The position numbers and the translations under genes were made by a program. This document shows positions 1 through 5,711 of a stretch of 5,711 nt of DNA, one piece after another. Under the pieces are notes generated by a model. That model saw only the letters and a list, made by a program, of their open reading frames with translations, had not been told where the DNA came from and did not search any database. Source of the stretch: Planctomycetota bacterium (lineage in GTDB: Bacteria > Planctomycetota > Planctomycetia > Planctomycetales > Planctomycetaceae); assembly GCA_027622115.1 (NCBI GenBank), contig JAQBZS010000531.1, positions 1 to 5,711 on the forward strand, given 5' to 3'. Each line of letters begins with the position of its first letter. Within the stretch, counting starts at the first letter, position 1.

Positions 1-1
1 G

Positions 2-2563
2 CGTTGGCCGCGTGTGCTGCATATCGCCAGTGAAGGCACGTCGAATGAATTCACCCCGAACGGCAAGCACTTCGTGACCCGCGAATGGTCGGATACCGGC
101 TCGTCCGACGAAGAAGTCGTTCTTTGGGACGCCGCCAAACACATTCCGCTCAAGAAGACGTCGCGACCGTATGTGGAAAGACGCCATTTCGAATTCACCA
201 GCGACGGACGGTTTTACTTGGAACGCGGCGACTCACCGCACGACATCAACCTGCGTGACATCGCCACGACGGAACTCGTTCACAAGTTTTCTCACGCAGC
301 GGAAGTCACCGCGCGAGCCCTCAGCCCCGACGATTCCACGTGTCTCGCCGCGACCAAGGGCGGCTGGATTCATTTGTGGGATCTGCGAAGCGGACGGAAG
401 TTGATGGCGGTTGACGTGGGGTTGGTTCACGTGTTGTCGCTGGATTACCGACCCGATGCTCGGCAATGCCTATTGGGGACGAAAGACGGCATCGCGGTGA
501 CGTTGGACTTGCCGTCCGGTGCAACCGGCGTCCGCTTTGAAAACACGGAAACGGGCGAACCCACGAGCGGTCACGCCAAATTCAGCCCGGACGGTTCGCG
601 AGTCGTCATCGAATCCGCGGGCAACGAATTCCATCAAGCGTCGCTGTGGAACGCCGTAACCGGTGAGCGATTGCAACTGCTGGCGAGTCCGCCGTCGCAC
701 AACATTTGGTTGAGCCCGAACGGTCGCTGGGCTTTGTGCGTGCCCTGGCACACGGTTCCGATTCGGCAACGCTCGCGACGCATCGAGCATTGGGCCATGC
801 TCCAGACAGTCCCGAACCGGATTGAGCTGCGAGACACTTCCACTGGGAACGTCGCGCATGTCTTCAAGGGTTTTGGCCGGTATTGGCACGACAACGGAAG
901 CCCTTCGAAGGTGCCTCGCGAATATCGAATCACGTGGCCGCGGAGCAAGCACGACCTGGGCATCGTCGAGCCGTTGATGCCGCAGACGTCGGAGAGCTTC
1001 AAGACTGCGATCTTCTTGGATGCGGTCTTCGAGTTTTCGCCGTCGCAGCGCGAAGTCATTCGCCGGATCGAGGGGCTTGACGACGTCGCACGGGAATGGC
1101 TGCTGGGCATGATTTCGTCTGAAATCGTGTCCGATCAATCAGAGGTTCAGCGGATTCGCCTCAAGCAAAAGCGACTCGACGGCAGCTATGCCGACCGGCC
1201 CGTGAGCGGTCTTTCGTCCGCACCGGTGGCGGTCGTCGAGAATTCCGAACGCGTCCTTCGAGAATTTACGGACGACGCGGTCTCGACGGTCGGACCCGCA
1301 AACGCCGTGTGGTCCGTCACTGCAACCGCAGTCAATGGCGAAGGCACGCGCGTGGTGATCGCATATCGCAACGACAGACAGACCGCGACGAAGAGACTCG
1401 TCACATGGGATGTCGAGTCCGGTCGGCGATTGAAAGAGATCGCCGTGACCGAGAAAGACCTGGACCGGGGCTGGGACATCAAGTCTCTGGCCTTCAGTCC
1501 CGACGGTCGCTACTTGGCCATCGGCTTCAACTACGACACGTATCTCATGGACTTGACGAACAACCAACGCTTCCACGTTGCGGACATTCGAGATTCGCTG
1601 TCGGCGAATGTCGAATTCGTAAGCTTTAGCCCCGACGGTCGCCGAGTCGTTTGTGCAGACGAGCAGCGATCGTTGTGGGATATCCCGAATCGAAAGAAGC
1701 TGGCCGAACTCAAAATCGACGATAGCAGGCCGAATCCGATCTTCAGCCCAAACGGTAAGTTCGTGGCGATGTTGAGCAACCGGGCGTTCCACTTCTGGGA
1801 TGCCGAAACGGGTGAGAAACAATTGCTCGATCAGCAGGGCTACCATGCGGGGCTCTTTCAATTCTCGCCCGACGGCAAGCGATTCCTCGGAGCGAAGTCG
1901 GCCGGCAAGGACCACGAATATCGCGTGCGATTGACGCTATGGGATTTTCAGAACGGCAAGGAACTGGCGGCGCTGTACAACGCTGCCGACCCGCGAGAAA
2001 TCGTTCGCGGCGCGGTGTTCACTCCGGATGGCGAGCGACTGGTCACGACCTATCCCAATCGACTGGCGGTGTGGGACGTCACAACCGGCAAGCAGATTTC
2101 ATCACACACGAATCCACGCCGCGAGTTCGAATTTCAAGGCAATCAGCAATCGCCGGTTTTCATTGATGACCGAACGTTGATCACGGTCCATCACACCGGT
2201 GCCACAAGGTGGGATCTCGATACAGGTCAACCCATCGTTGATTATCCGACACCGCGCAGCCGCCGAACGAGTGTGCGATTGGGGTCCGGCGACCGCCGAT
2301 TGCTGACGGTGTCCCCCGGCCGACATGCCGCGTTGTGGGATATCAAGTCGGGTCGAAAGCTGCTGACTTACGCAGACGTACCTGCGGACTTGGATTTTCA
2401 GTTCGACGCCATCCGTTTAAGCTCCGACAACCGCGAACTCTTCGTCGTCCACCGCCAAGGCGAGGCGATTACGGTTTGGGACGCCGAATCGGGTCGAATG
2501 ACCAAACGCCATTTCTTGCTCGATCGCGGGCGCGAATGGGTCAATGAGCACCACGAGAAATGA
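2..2563 (+). CDS. WD40-repeat beta-propeller protein, 5' end missing
   Basis: The reading frame is open from the first complete codon of the window. A GTG at 14 could serve as a start, but it falls just before an already formed propeller blade, so the gene most likely continues upstream. Counting from that GTG, about 850 residues carry repeated blades, each with an F-S/T-P-D/N-G turn followed 15-25 residues later by an LWD-type strand. Clear turns lie near residues 13, 61, 104, 190, 233, 494, 538, 577, 617 and 669; LWD/VWD/FWD/TWD strands lie near 37, 121, 464, 554, 595, 642, 686, 774 and 821. Residues about 285-430 lack the pattern and probably link two propellers. No enzyme motif or membrane segment is visible. 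WD40 propellers are protein-interaction scaffolds; in planctomycetes they often sit behind kinase or protease domains, which here would be outside the window. The partner and role are unknown. The C-terminus ends naturally after the last blade. Confidence 0.9.
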   Translation, partial: RWPRVLHIASEGTSNEFTPNGKHFVTREWSDTGSSDEEVVLWDAAKHIPLKKTSRPYVERRHFEFTSDGRFYLERGDSPHDINLRDIATTELVHKFSHAAEVTARALSPDDSTCLAATKGGWIHLWDLRSGRKLMAVDVGLVHVLSLDYRPDARQCLLGTKDGIAVTLDLPSGATGVRFENTETGEPTSGHAKFSPDGSRVVIESAGNEFHQASLWNAVTGERLQLLASPPSHNIWLSPNGRWALCVPWHTVPIRQRSRRIEHWAMLQTVPNRIELRDTSTGNVAHVFKGFGRYWHDNGSPSKVPREYRITWPRSKHDLGIVEPLMPQTSESFKTAIFLDAVFEFSPSQREVIRRIEGLDDVAREWLLGMISSEIVSDQSEVQRIRLKQKRLDGSYADRPVSGLSSAPVAVVENSERVLREFTDDAVSTVGPANAVWSVTATAVNGEGTRVVIAYRNDRQTATKRLVTWDVESGRRLKEIAVTEKDLDRGWDIKSLAFSPDGRYLAIGFNYDTYLMDLTNNQRFHVADIRDSLSANVEFVSFSPDGRRVVCADEQRSLWDIPNRKKLAELKIDDSRPNPIFSPNGKFVAMLSNRAFHFWDAETGEKQLLDQQGYHAGLFQFSPDGKRFLGAKSAGKDHEYRVRLTLWDFQNGKELAALYNAADPREIVRGAVFTPDGERLVTTYPNRLAVWDVTTGKQISSHTNPRREFEFQGNQQSPVFIDDRTLITVHHTGATRWDLDTGQPIVDYPTPRSRRTSVRLGSGDRRLLTVSPGRHAALWDIKSGRKLLTYADVPADLDFQFDAIRLSSDNRELFVVHRQGEAITVWDAESGRMTKRHFLLDRGREWVNEHHEK

Positions 2564-2565
2564 GT

Positions 2566-2582
2566 GGTGGGCAGTGCCCACC
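2566..2582. repeat. 17-bp palindromic element, GGTGGGC-AGT-GCCCACC
   Basis: This is a perfect 7-bp inverted repeat around a 3-base AGT loop, two bases after the WD40 stop codon. No T-run follows, so it is not a typical intrinsic terminator. From memory, near-identical GTGGGCAGTGCCCACC palindromes are dispersed between planctomycete genes and give rise to spurious short ORFs. I regard it as a dispersed intergenic repeat, possibly with a role in mRNA 3' ends. Only one copy is seen here. The rest of the gap to 2694 contains a weaker imperfect hairpin (2606-2624) and no recognisable promoter. Confidence 0.6.
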
Positions 2583-2683
2583 CTGCAAGTGCTCGCGCGC
2601 ATTTTGTCGCGCCGTGGCGGCGACGTTTCGACTCTCATTTGGCAAGATGATCGCTCCTTCGACTCTCGTCCTCGAACCATTCC

Positions 2684-2687
2684 GGAG
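2684..2687 (+). promoter_or_regulatory. Ribosome binding site for the esterase (GGAG)
   Basis: GGAG lies 7 bases upstream of the ATG at 2695. That start opens directly into a signal peptide. The site favours 2695 over the in-frame ATGs at 2560 and 2647, neither of which has a clear purine-rich site at good spacing. Confidence 0.6.
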
Positions 2688-2694
2688 AACAAGA

Positions 2695-4029
2695 ATGCCT
2701 CGCATTCCATTGGATCCATTTCACCGCGTCGCTCTGTTTGTTGCCGTACTGGGTGCTTCAGCCTTGATCGGACCGTTGCGAGCCGCGGACCAGGTGGTCG
2801 CACTTCGTGTGGTCACCGATCACCAGGATGCGCTTTACAAAGTCGGCGACGAAGCGACCTTTCTCATCAACGTCTCGCGCGGCAAGGAACGCGTGACGGA
2901 CGGCAGTGTTGCGTTTGTCGTTGACGATTTCCTGGCGGGTGGAAAATCGGCGGGACTGCCGGAAGGTAGCATCTCGCTCGCGGGCAATGACGCACGAGTT
3001 GTTGTGAAAGGCCGACGTCCCGAATTCCTGCGCTGTCAGGTCACCTACAAACCACGCGACGGCAAGCCGCTGCGAGCCGTCGCCGCAGCGGGGTTCTCGC
3101 CCGAGAAAATCGGATTGAGCCTGCCGGTTCCCGCGGACTTCGATTCGTTCTGGGCAGAGCAGAAACGTGAACTCGCGAAAGTGAAGCTTGATCCCAAACT
3201 GACCCCGGTCGACCACGCGAATGCCGCGATCGAATGCTTCGACGCACAGGTGCAATGTTCGGGTGGAGCGCCCGTTTCCGGTTATTTCGCAAGACCGAAG
3301 GCTGCCAAACCCAAAAGCCTGGCCGCCGTGCTCTGGGTTCATGGAGCCGGAGTTCGTGGTTCGAGCCTCGGCAACGCCGCGAAAGGGGCTCAGGCAGGAA
3401 TGCTGTCGATGGACATCAACGCGCACGGGATCCCCAACGGAAGGCCGGGCGCGTTCTATTCCCAGTTGAGTGCCGGAACGCTCAAGGACTACCGCTATTC
3501 CGGACGCACCAGCCGAGACACGAGCTACTTTCGCGGCATGTATCTGCGTCTGGTGCGGGCGATCGACTTCTTGACGTCGCAGCCCGAATGGAACGGTCGG
3601 ACGGTGGCTGTCATTGGACACAGCCAGGGCGGCGGTCAATCGTTGGTGGCCGGCGGTATCGACGATCGAGTCACTCTGATCACTCCCGGAGTGCCGGCCA
3701 TCTGCGACCACTCGGGACAGGCGGCCGGTCGCATCAACGGCTGGCCCAAGCTGGTTCCCGATGGTCCCGACGGCAAACCGGACCCGCAAATCTTGAAGGC
3801 CGCGCAGTATGTCGATGCGGTGAATTTCGCAAGTCGTTGTCGAGCGGAGGCCATCATGAGCGTCGGCTTCATCGACGCCGTGTGCCCGCCGTCGAGTTGT
3901 TACGCCGCGTACAACGCGCTGCTCGGCAAGAAAAGCGTGATCAATGAACCGCTGATGGGGCACGCCGCTCCGGCACACATTCAGGAAGCGTTCTTTGCTC
4001 GGATTCTGGATCACGTCAAGTCTAACTAA
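2695..4029 (+). CDS. Secreted acetyl xylan esterase-like alpha/beta hydrolase
   Basis: From ATG 2695 this gives 444 residues. Residues 1-31 form a signal peptide: basic start, hydrophobic VALFVAVLGASALIG stretch, likely cleavage near RAA-DQ. Residues about 33-135 look like a beta-sandwich domain, and about 145-444 an alpha/beta hydrolase resembling the AXE1 (carbohydrate esterase 7) group. The nucleophile is Ser310 in GHSQGG, the acid Asp394 in GFIDAVCPP, and the base His423 in MGH (His428 is an alternative). The LWVHGAG strand near 213-219 would supply the oxyanion hole. CE7 enzymes remove acetyl groups from xylan and small sugars; this export-targeted form would act in the periplasm or outside. 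CE7 enzymes usually read GGSQGG at the elbow, so the His before Ser and the substrate are uncertain. An upstream ATG at 2560 overlaps the WD40 stop as ATGA, but its extra 45 residues translate the palindromic repeat and would bury the signal peptide, so I reject it. The gene may be co-transcribed with the WD40 gene. Confidence 0.85.
   Translation: MPRIPLDPFHRVALFVAVLGASALIGPLRAADQVVALRVVTDHQDALYKVGDEATFLINVSRGKERVTDGSVAFVVDDFLAGGKSAGLPEGSISLAGNDARVVVKGRRPEFLRCQVTYKPRDGKPLRAVAAAGFSPEKIGLSLPVPADFDSFWAEQKRELAKVKLDPKLTPVDHANAAIECFDAQVQCSGGAPVSGYFARPKAAKPKSLAAVLWVHGAGVRGSSLGNAAKGAQAGMLSMDINAHGIPNGRPGAFYSQLSAGTLKDYRYSGRTSRDTSYFRGMYLRLVRAIDFLTSQPEWNGRTVAVIGHSQGGGQSLVAGGIDDRVTLITPGVPAICDHSGQAAGRINGWPKLVPDGPDGKPDPQILKAAQYVDAVNFASRCRAEAIMSVGFIDAVCPPSSCYAAYNALLGKKSVINEPLMGHAAPAHIQEAFFARILDHVKSN
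3555..3623 (+). repeat. 69-bp direct repeat, copy A (inside the esterase)
   Basis: These bases encode the helix and strand leading to the nucleophile elbow of the esterase and end at the second base of the Ser310 codon. They are identical, base for base, to 5643-5711. Upstream of 3555 the two copies share no similarity. The right-hand limit is unknown because copy B runs off the window. Confidence 0.95.
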
Positions 4030-4031
4030 AC

Positions 4032-4520
4032 GTTGACTCAACAGCCTCCGACCCGAGTTTCGACTGGGCAACTCTCGAAGGATTCGGCTTCCAAATGGGT
4101 ACGAACGCGGTGTCTCTGACCGTGAGCGACGGGTCTGCAAGTGCTACGGCAATCGCATTTGTGGACGTTGTAGATCAACAGCTCGTTGGCTGGTCGATCG
4201 ATTCACCGGCAAATGGTGCGACGGTCACGGAGTTTGCTCCCGTGGTGATTAGCGGCACTTGAGGCACAAACCCGTCGTCAAAAACCGTCACAATCGAAAT
4301 CTGGAGTGTTGACCACGACGGAGATGATCCTCTCCACGAGTTCGTGATTAACAGAACTGAGTTAGATACTGCCAATGCATGGCAAGTCTCTGCTTTGCTT
4401 CCCAGCGGCACGTACTCGGTTCAGATGTGGTGGGACGGATTGGTACATCCGGCATTTGATAACCCGTGGGAGATAGGCTTTGACGTTGTTCGCCAAGTTG
4501 GGGATCCAACTGATGAATGA
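4032..4520 (+). pseudogene. C-terminal remnant of an Ig/PKD-like surface protein, with an in-frame TGA
   Basis: A single frame stays protein-like from just after the esterase stop to TGA 4518-4520, interrupted once by TGA at 4260-4262. The first part, around FGFQMGTNAVSLTVSDGSAS, matches the C-terminal strand of PKD/HYR-type repeats. It is followed by SIDSPANGATVTEFAPVVISGT, which is typical of the start of a bacterial Ig-like domain. After the TGA the same frame continues GTNPSSKTVTIEIW and further strands to a Trp-rich end. Such domains occur in very large exported surface proteins. There is no start codon with a ribosome binding site near the beginning, and the 5' part of the protein is absent, so this is a gene fragment inactivated by truncation and by a nonsense change (for example GGA to TGA). 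No other gene is seen between 4030 and 4560. Confidence 0.65.
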
Positions 4521-4555
4521 TCTGGTTGAGGCTCTCCAATTCAGTCGCAAGATGT

Positions 4556-4560
4556 AGGAG
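4556..4560 (+). promoter_or_regulatory. Strong ribosome binding site (AGGAG) for the CxxCH protein
   Basis: AGGAG lies 5 bases before ATG 4566. It decides the start in favour of 4566, which includes the hydrophobic leader, over the internal ATG at 4650 that begins MARPLYF. Confidence 0.7.
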
Positions 4561-4565
4561 TATCT

Positions 4566-4850
4566 ATGACATATCGCGCAATAGGCAAGTTCACAGTATT
4601 GTTACTTATCACTTGGATAACATTGTTACCTGGAAATGAAGAGGACTTAATGGCAAGGCCTCTCTACTTCAAGGTGTGGAAGAAGGTGTACGAACGCAAA
4701 GCCGGGTGCTCTGTCTGCCATCCGGTCAGGGACAAGCGACGGCTGAATGATTATGGTATGCGCCTGCAAATGGAACTTGGGCGCCCCAATGTCAAGGACG
4801 AGGCAATAATCGAAGAGGCGATTCGAAAGATTGTAAAGAAGAGGCTTTAA
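4566..4850 (+). CDS. Small exported protein with a CxxCH (cytochrome c-type) motif
   Basis: This is a 94-residue protein. Residues 9-22 are hydrophobic (FTVLLLITWITLLP) after a Lys/Arg-containing start, giving an export leader or a single membrane anchor. The mature part begins near MARPLYFKVW (29-38). C48-S-V-C51-H52 is a c-type haem attachment motif, followed by NDYGMRLQMELG and a charged helical tail. I recall planctomycete families of short proteins with this plan (MARPxYF, CxVCH, NxYG), usually annotated as hypothetical or cytochrome c-like. Met65 and Met69 are possible distal ligands, but haem binding is inferred from the motif only; an isolated CxxCH could also bind metal or act in redox chemistry. 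The DNA is clearly AT-richer than the esterase (21 G+C in the 60 bases 4561-4620, against 39 in 3601-3660), suggesting a different origin. The gene appears intact between broken neighbours. Confidence 0.7.
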   Translation: MTYRAIGKFTVLLLITWITLLPGNEEDLMARPLYFKVWKKVYERKAGCSVCHPVRDKRRLNDYGMRLQMELGRPNVKDEAIIEEAIRKIVKKRL

Positions 4851-4852
4851 TA

Positions 4853-5098
4853 ATCGAATCCCAAGACGAAGAAATCAGGAAAGATCGATACCTCGAAAGC
4901 ATCCAGGCCCACTTCTTGCTACTGCCATCGTATCGTCGTTTTCCCAGCGACGACGAATTCCATCGCGACCTGCAAACTCGCGATCTGTACAACTTCCGCA
5001 GTCGCAGCTACTGGCTCCGCCGCCTGGAAAACCACGGCCGCAAAGAGCGAGTCGTCGTCGACGAGTACACCATCGAACACATCATGCCGCAAAACGAC
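4853..5098 (+). pseudogene. Orphan C-terminal fragment of a DUF262/DUF1524 (GmrSD-like) protein
   Basis: The frame reads from IIESQDEEIRKDRYLESIQ through HFLLLPSYRRFPSDDEF, TRDLYNFRSRSYWLRRLENH and DEYTIEHIMPQN. This is the signature of the DUF1524 nuclease region that follows DUF262 in GmrSD-type modification-dependent restriction proteins and relatives; EHIMPQ is part of its HNH-like core. The N-terminal DUF262 domain and everything after MPQN are missing. The frame continues to TAG 5192-5194, but the residues after 5098 do not resemble the family and probably come from the adjacent IS end. No plausible ATG with a ribosome binding site precedes it; the first usable start would be TTG 4916, inside the conserved block. 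It begins immediately after the stop of the CxxCH gene. This is a non-functional remnant of a defence gene, probably cut on the right by the insertion element. Confidence 0.75.
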
Positions 5099-5642
5099 GG
5101 GTACGATCTGCTGAGAGCGGCAGAAACAGCCTGTTTTCGCGTCTATTTCGAGACAACGGGCGTCAGGCGACAGTATTCAGTAGCATTTTCTTAGCGGCAC
5201 ACGACTTGAGCATCTCGGCGAAAGTGGCCGACCAAACGTCGCTTACGACAAGCATTCGAAACGTCAGAATGATCTGTAAGCCCTTCTTCGTCCAACGCAT
5301 GCCTGACAGCTTCGCCCGTTGCGTGAACACCGTCTTGCACCCCGCTTCCGTCACCCAGTCTCAGTATGGATTGGATCAGCGCCTTCAACTCAACCGTCAT
5401 CTTCTCCTGGCCAAGCTCCGGAGCATAGCCTAAATAAACCGTACCCAGCCGGCGTCCGCGCCGGTTGTAGACCGTAATCGTGGCACATGTGGCGACTTCA
5501 AATGCGCGACCGAGGCCGACTGTGACACCGTCCCGCCCCAAGGACAACACCGGCCGGCAACGGCCCCGCGACGCGTCCGCCTGCCGGAGCAGTTCGACAA
5601 CACGCCGGGCCTGCTGTTCCCGGCGGTGCGGTTCAAGCCGGC
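5099..5642 (-). mobile_element. Degenerate insertion sequence remnant
   Basis: The stretch between the restriction-gene fragment and the terminal duplication consists of transposase remains on the minus strand plus about 64 bases of non-coding sequence beyond its stop. The left limit is set near 5099 because DUF1524 similarity ends there and GGGTACGATCTGCTG begins, which could be the end of the element downstream of the transposase. The other end is absent: the transposase is cut at 5642, where esterase sequence begins. Without a second end, no terminal inverted repeat or target duplication can be confirmed. Confidence 0.55.
5163..5642 (-). pseudogene. Transposase pseudogene (ISKra4-like), N-terminus and centre lost
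   Basis: Read on the minus strand from 5642, one frame gives an internal transposase segment: ARRVVELLRQADASRGR, PVLSLGRDGVTV, then ITVYNRRGRRLGTVYLG and a helix ending KALIQSIL near 5362. At about 5355-5362 similarity moves to another frame, which gives WVTEAGCKTVFTQRAKLSGM, then RWTKKGLQIILTFRMLVVSDVW, and stops at 5165-5163. I recognise both blocks from ISKra4-type DDE transposases common in planctomycetes; family naming is from memory. In intact relatives roughly 150 residues separate the blocks, including catalytic aspartates, so an internal deletion with a frame change has removed the core. The TEAGCK block may keep the final catalytic Glu. The N-terminus is missing beyond 5642. The protein cannot be active. 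Confidence 0.7.
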
Positions 5643-5711
5643 GCGGGCGATCGACTTCTTGACGTCGCAGCCCGAATGGAACGGTCGGACGGTGGCTGTC
5701 ATTGGACACAG
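5643..5711 (+). repeat. 69-bp direct repeat, copy B (esterase fragment at window end)
   Basis: This is an exact copy of 3555-3623 in the same orientation, abutting the transposase remnant. It is preserved in the esterase frame (RAIDFLTSQPEWNGRTVAVIGH), and that frame is open upstream without a stop back to 5434, although there it runs antisense to the transposase. It may be the visible start of a second esterase copy beyond the window, a displaced fragment, or an artefact of assembly or amplification. Confidence 0.9.

Noticed and set aside
470..1915. Two long minus-strand frames (470-1138 and 1139-1915) opposite the WD40 gene
   Set aside because: The plus strand shows regular propeller repeats through the same region. 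The minus translations have no domain signature or ribosome binding site.
2544..2924. A plus-strand frame of 126 codons bridging the WD40 end and the esterase start
   Set aside because: It overlaps both supported genes in another frame and translates the palindromic repeat. No motif or signal supports it.
4032..4042. GTTGA-C-TCAAC palindrome just after the esterase stop as a terminator
   Set aside because: The 5-bp arms leave a one-base loop that cannot fold well, and no T-run follows.
2758..4140. A 460-codon open frame on the minus strand across the esterase
   Set aside because: It is antisense to a gene with a signal peptide and complete catalytic triad. Its translation is Arg/Ser-rich and without recognisable motifs, as expected of a GC-rich shadow frame.
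4260..4262. TGA as a selenocysteine codon
   Set aside because: The surrounding protein is an Ig-like beta-sandwich with no redox motif, and no convincing stem-loop follows immediately. A nonsense mutation is simpler.
5191..5709. A 172-codon minus-strand frame that could be called a complete gene
   Set aside because: Its first about 22 codons are antisense of the copied esterase segment, the middle is transposase, and the end is transposase in the wrong frame. It is a mosaic, not a gene.
1..5711. CRISPR arrays, tRNA or rRNA genes
   Set aside because: No regularly spaced short repeats are seen, no cloverleaf with a recognisable T-loop was spotted, and there are no rRNA-like conserved stretches.

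Overview
The window looks like a piece of a planctomycete-type genome (inference). It carries a very long WD40-repeat protein, a secreted acetyl-xylan-esterase-like hydrolase with an N-terminal beta-rich domain, a small exported CxxCH protein, a relic of a large Ig/PKD-like surface protein, and a short GGTGGGC-AGT-GCCCACC palindrome of a kind I associate with planctomycete intergenic regions. No rRNA, tRNA or CRISPR array is visible, so the lineage cannot be fixed from this sequence alone.

Layout. Positions 2-2563 (+) hold most of a WD40 beta-propeller protein whose 5' end lies outside the window. After a 131-bp gap with the palindrome comes a complete secreted esterase (2695-4029, +) with a full Ser-Asp-His triad. 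These first 4 kb are GC-rich, ordinary, intact coding sequence.

From about 4030 the character changes. There is a broken C-terminal piece of a surface protein with an in-frame TGA (4032-4520), an intact 94-residue exported CxxCH protein in visibly AT-richer DNA (4566-4850), an orphan C-terminal piece of a DUF262/DUF1524 (GmrSD-like restriction) protein ending just after its EHIMPQN motif (4853-5098), and a decayed transposase on the minus strand (5163-5642). The transposase resembles the ISKra4-type DDE group and has lost its N-terminus and its middle. The last 69 bases (5643-5711) are an exact direct copy of esterase positions 3555-3623.

The two left-hand genes may be co-transcribed, but nothing shows a functional partnership beyond adjacency. 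The right-hand 1.7 kb reads as a scrap heap of gene ends and IS debris, with one intact small gene. I see no convincing new multi-gene system. The strongest oddities are the exact terminal duplication, which is either a real rearrangement or an assembly or amplification chimera, and the restriction-gene fragment abutting the IS remnant.
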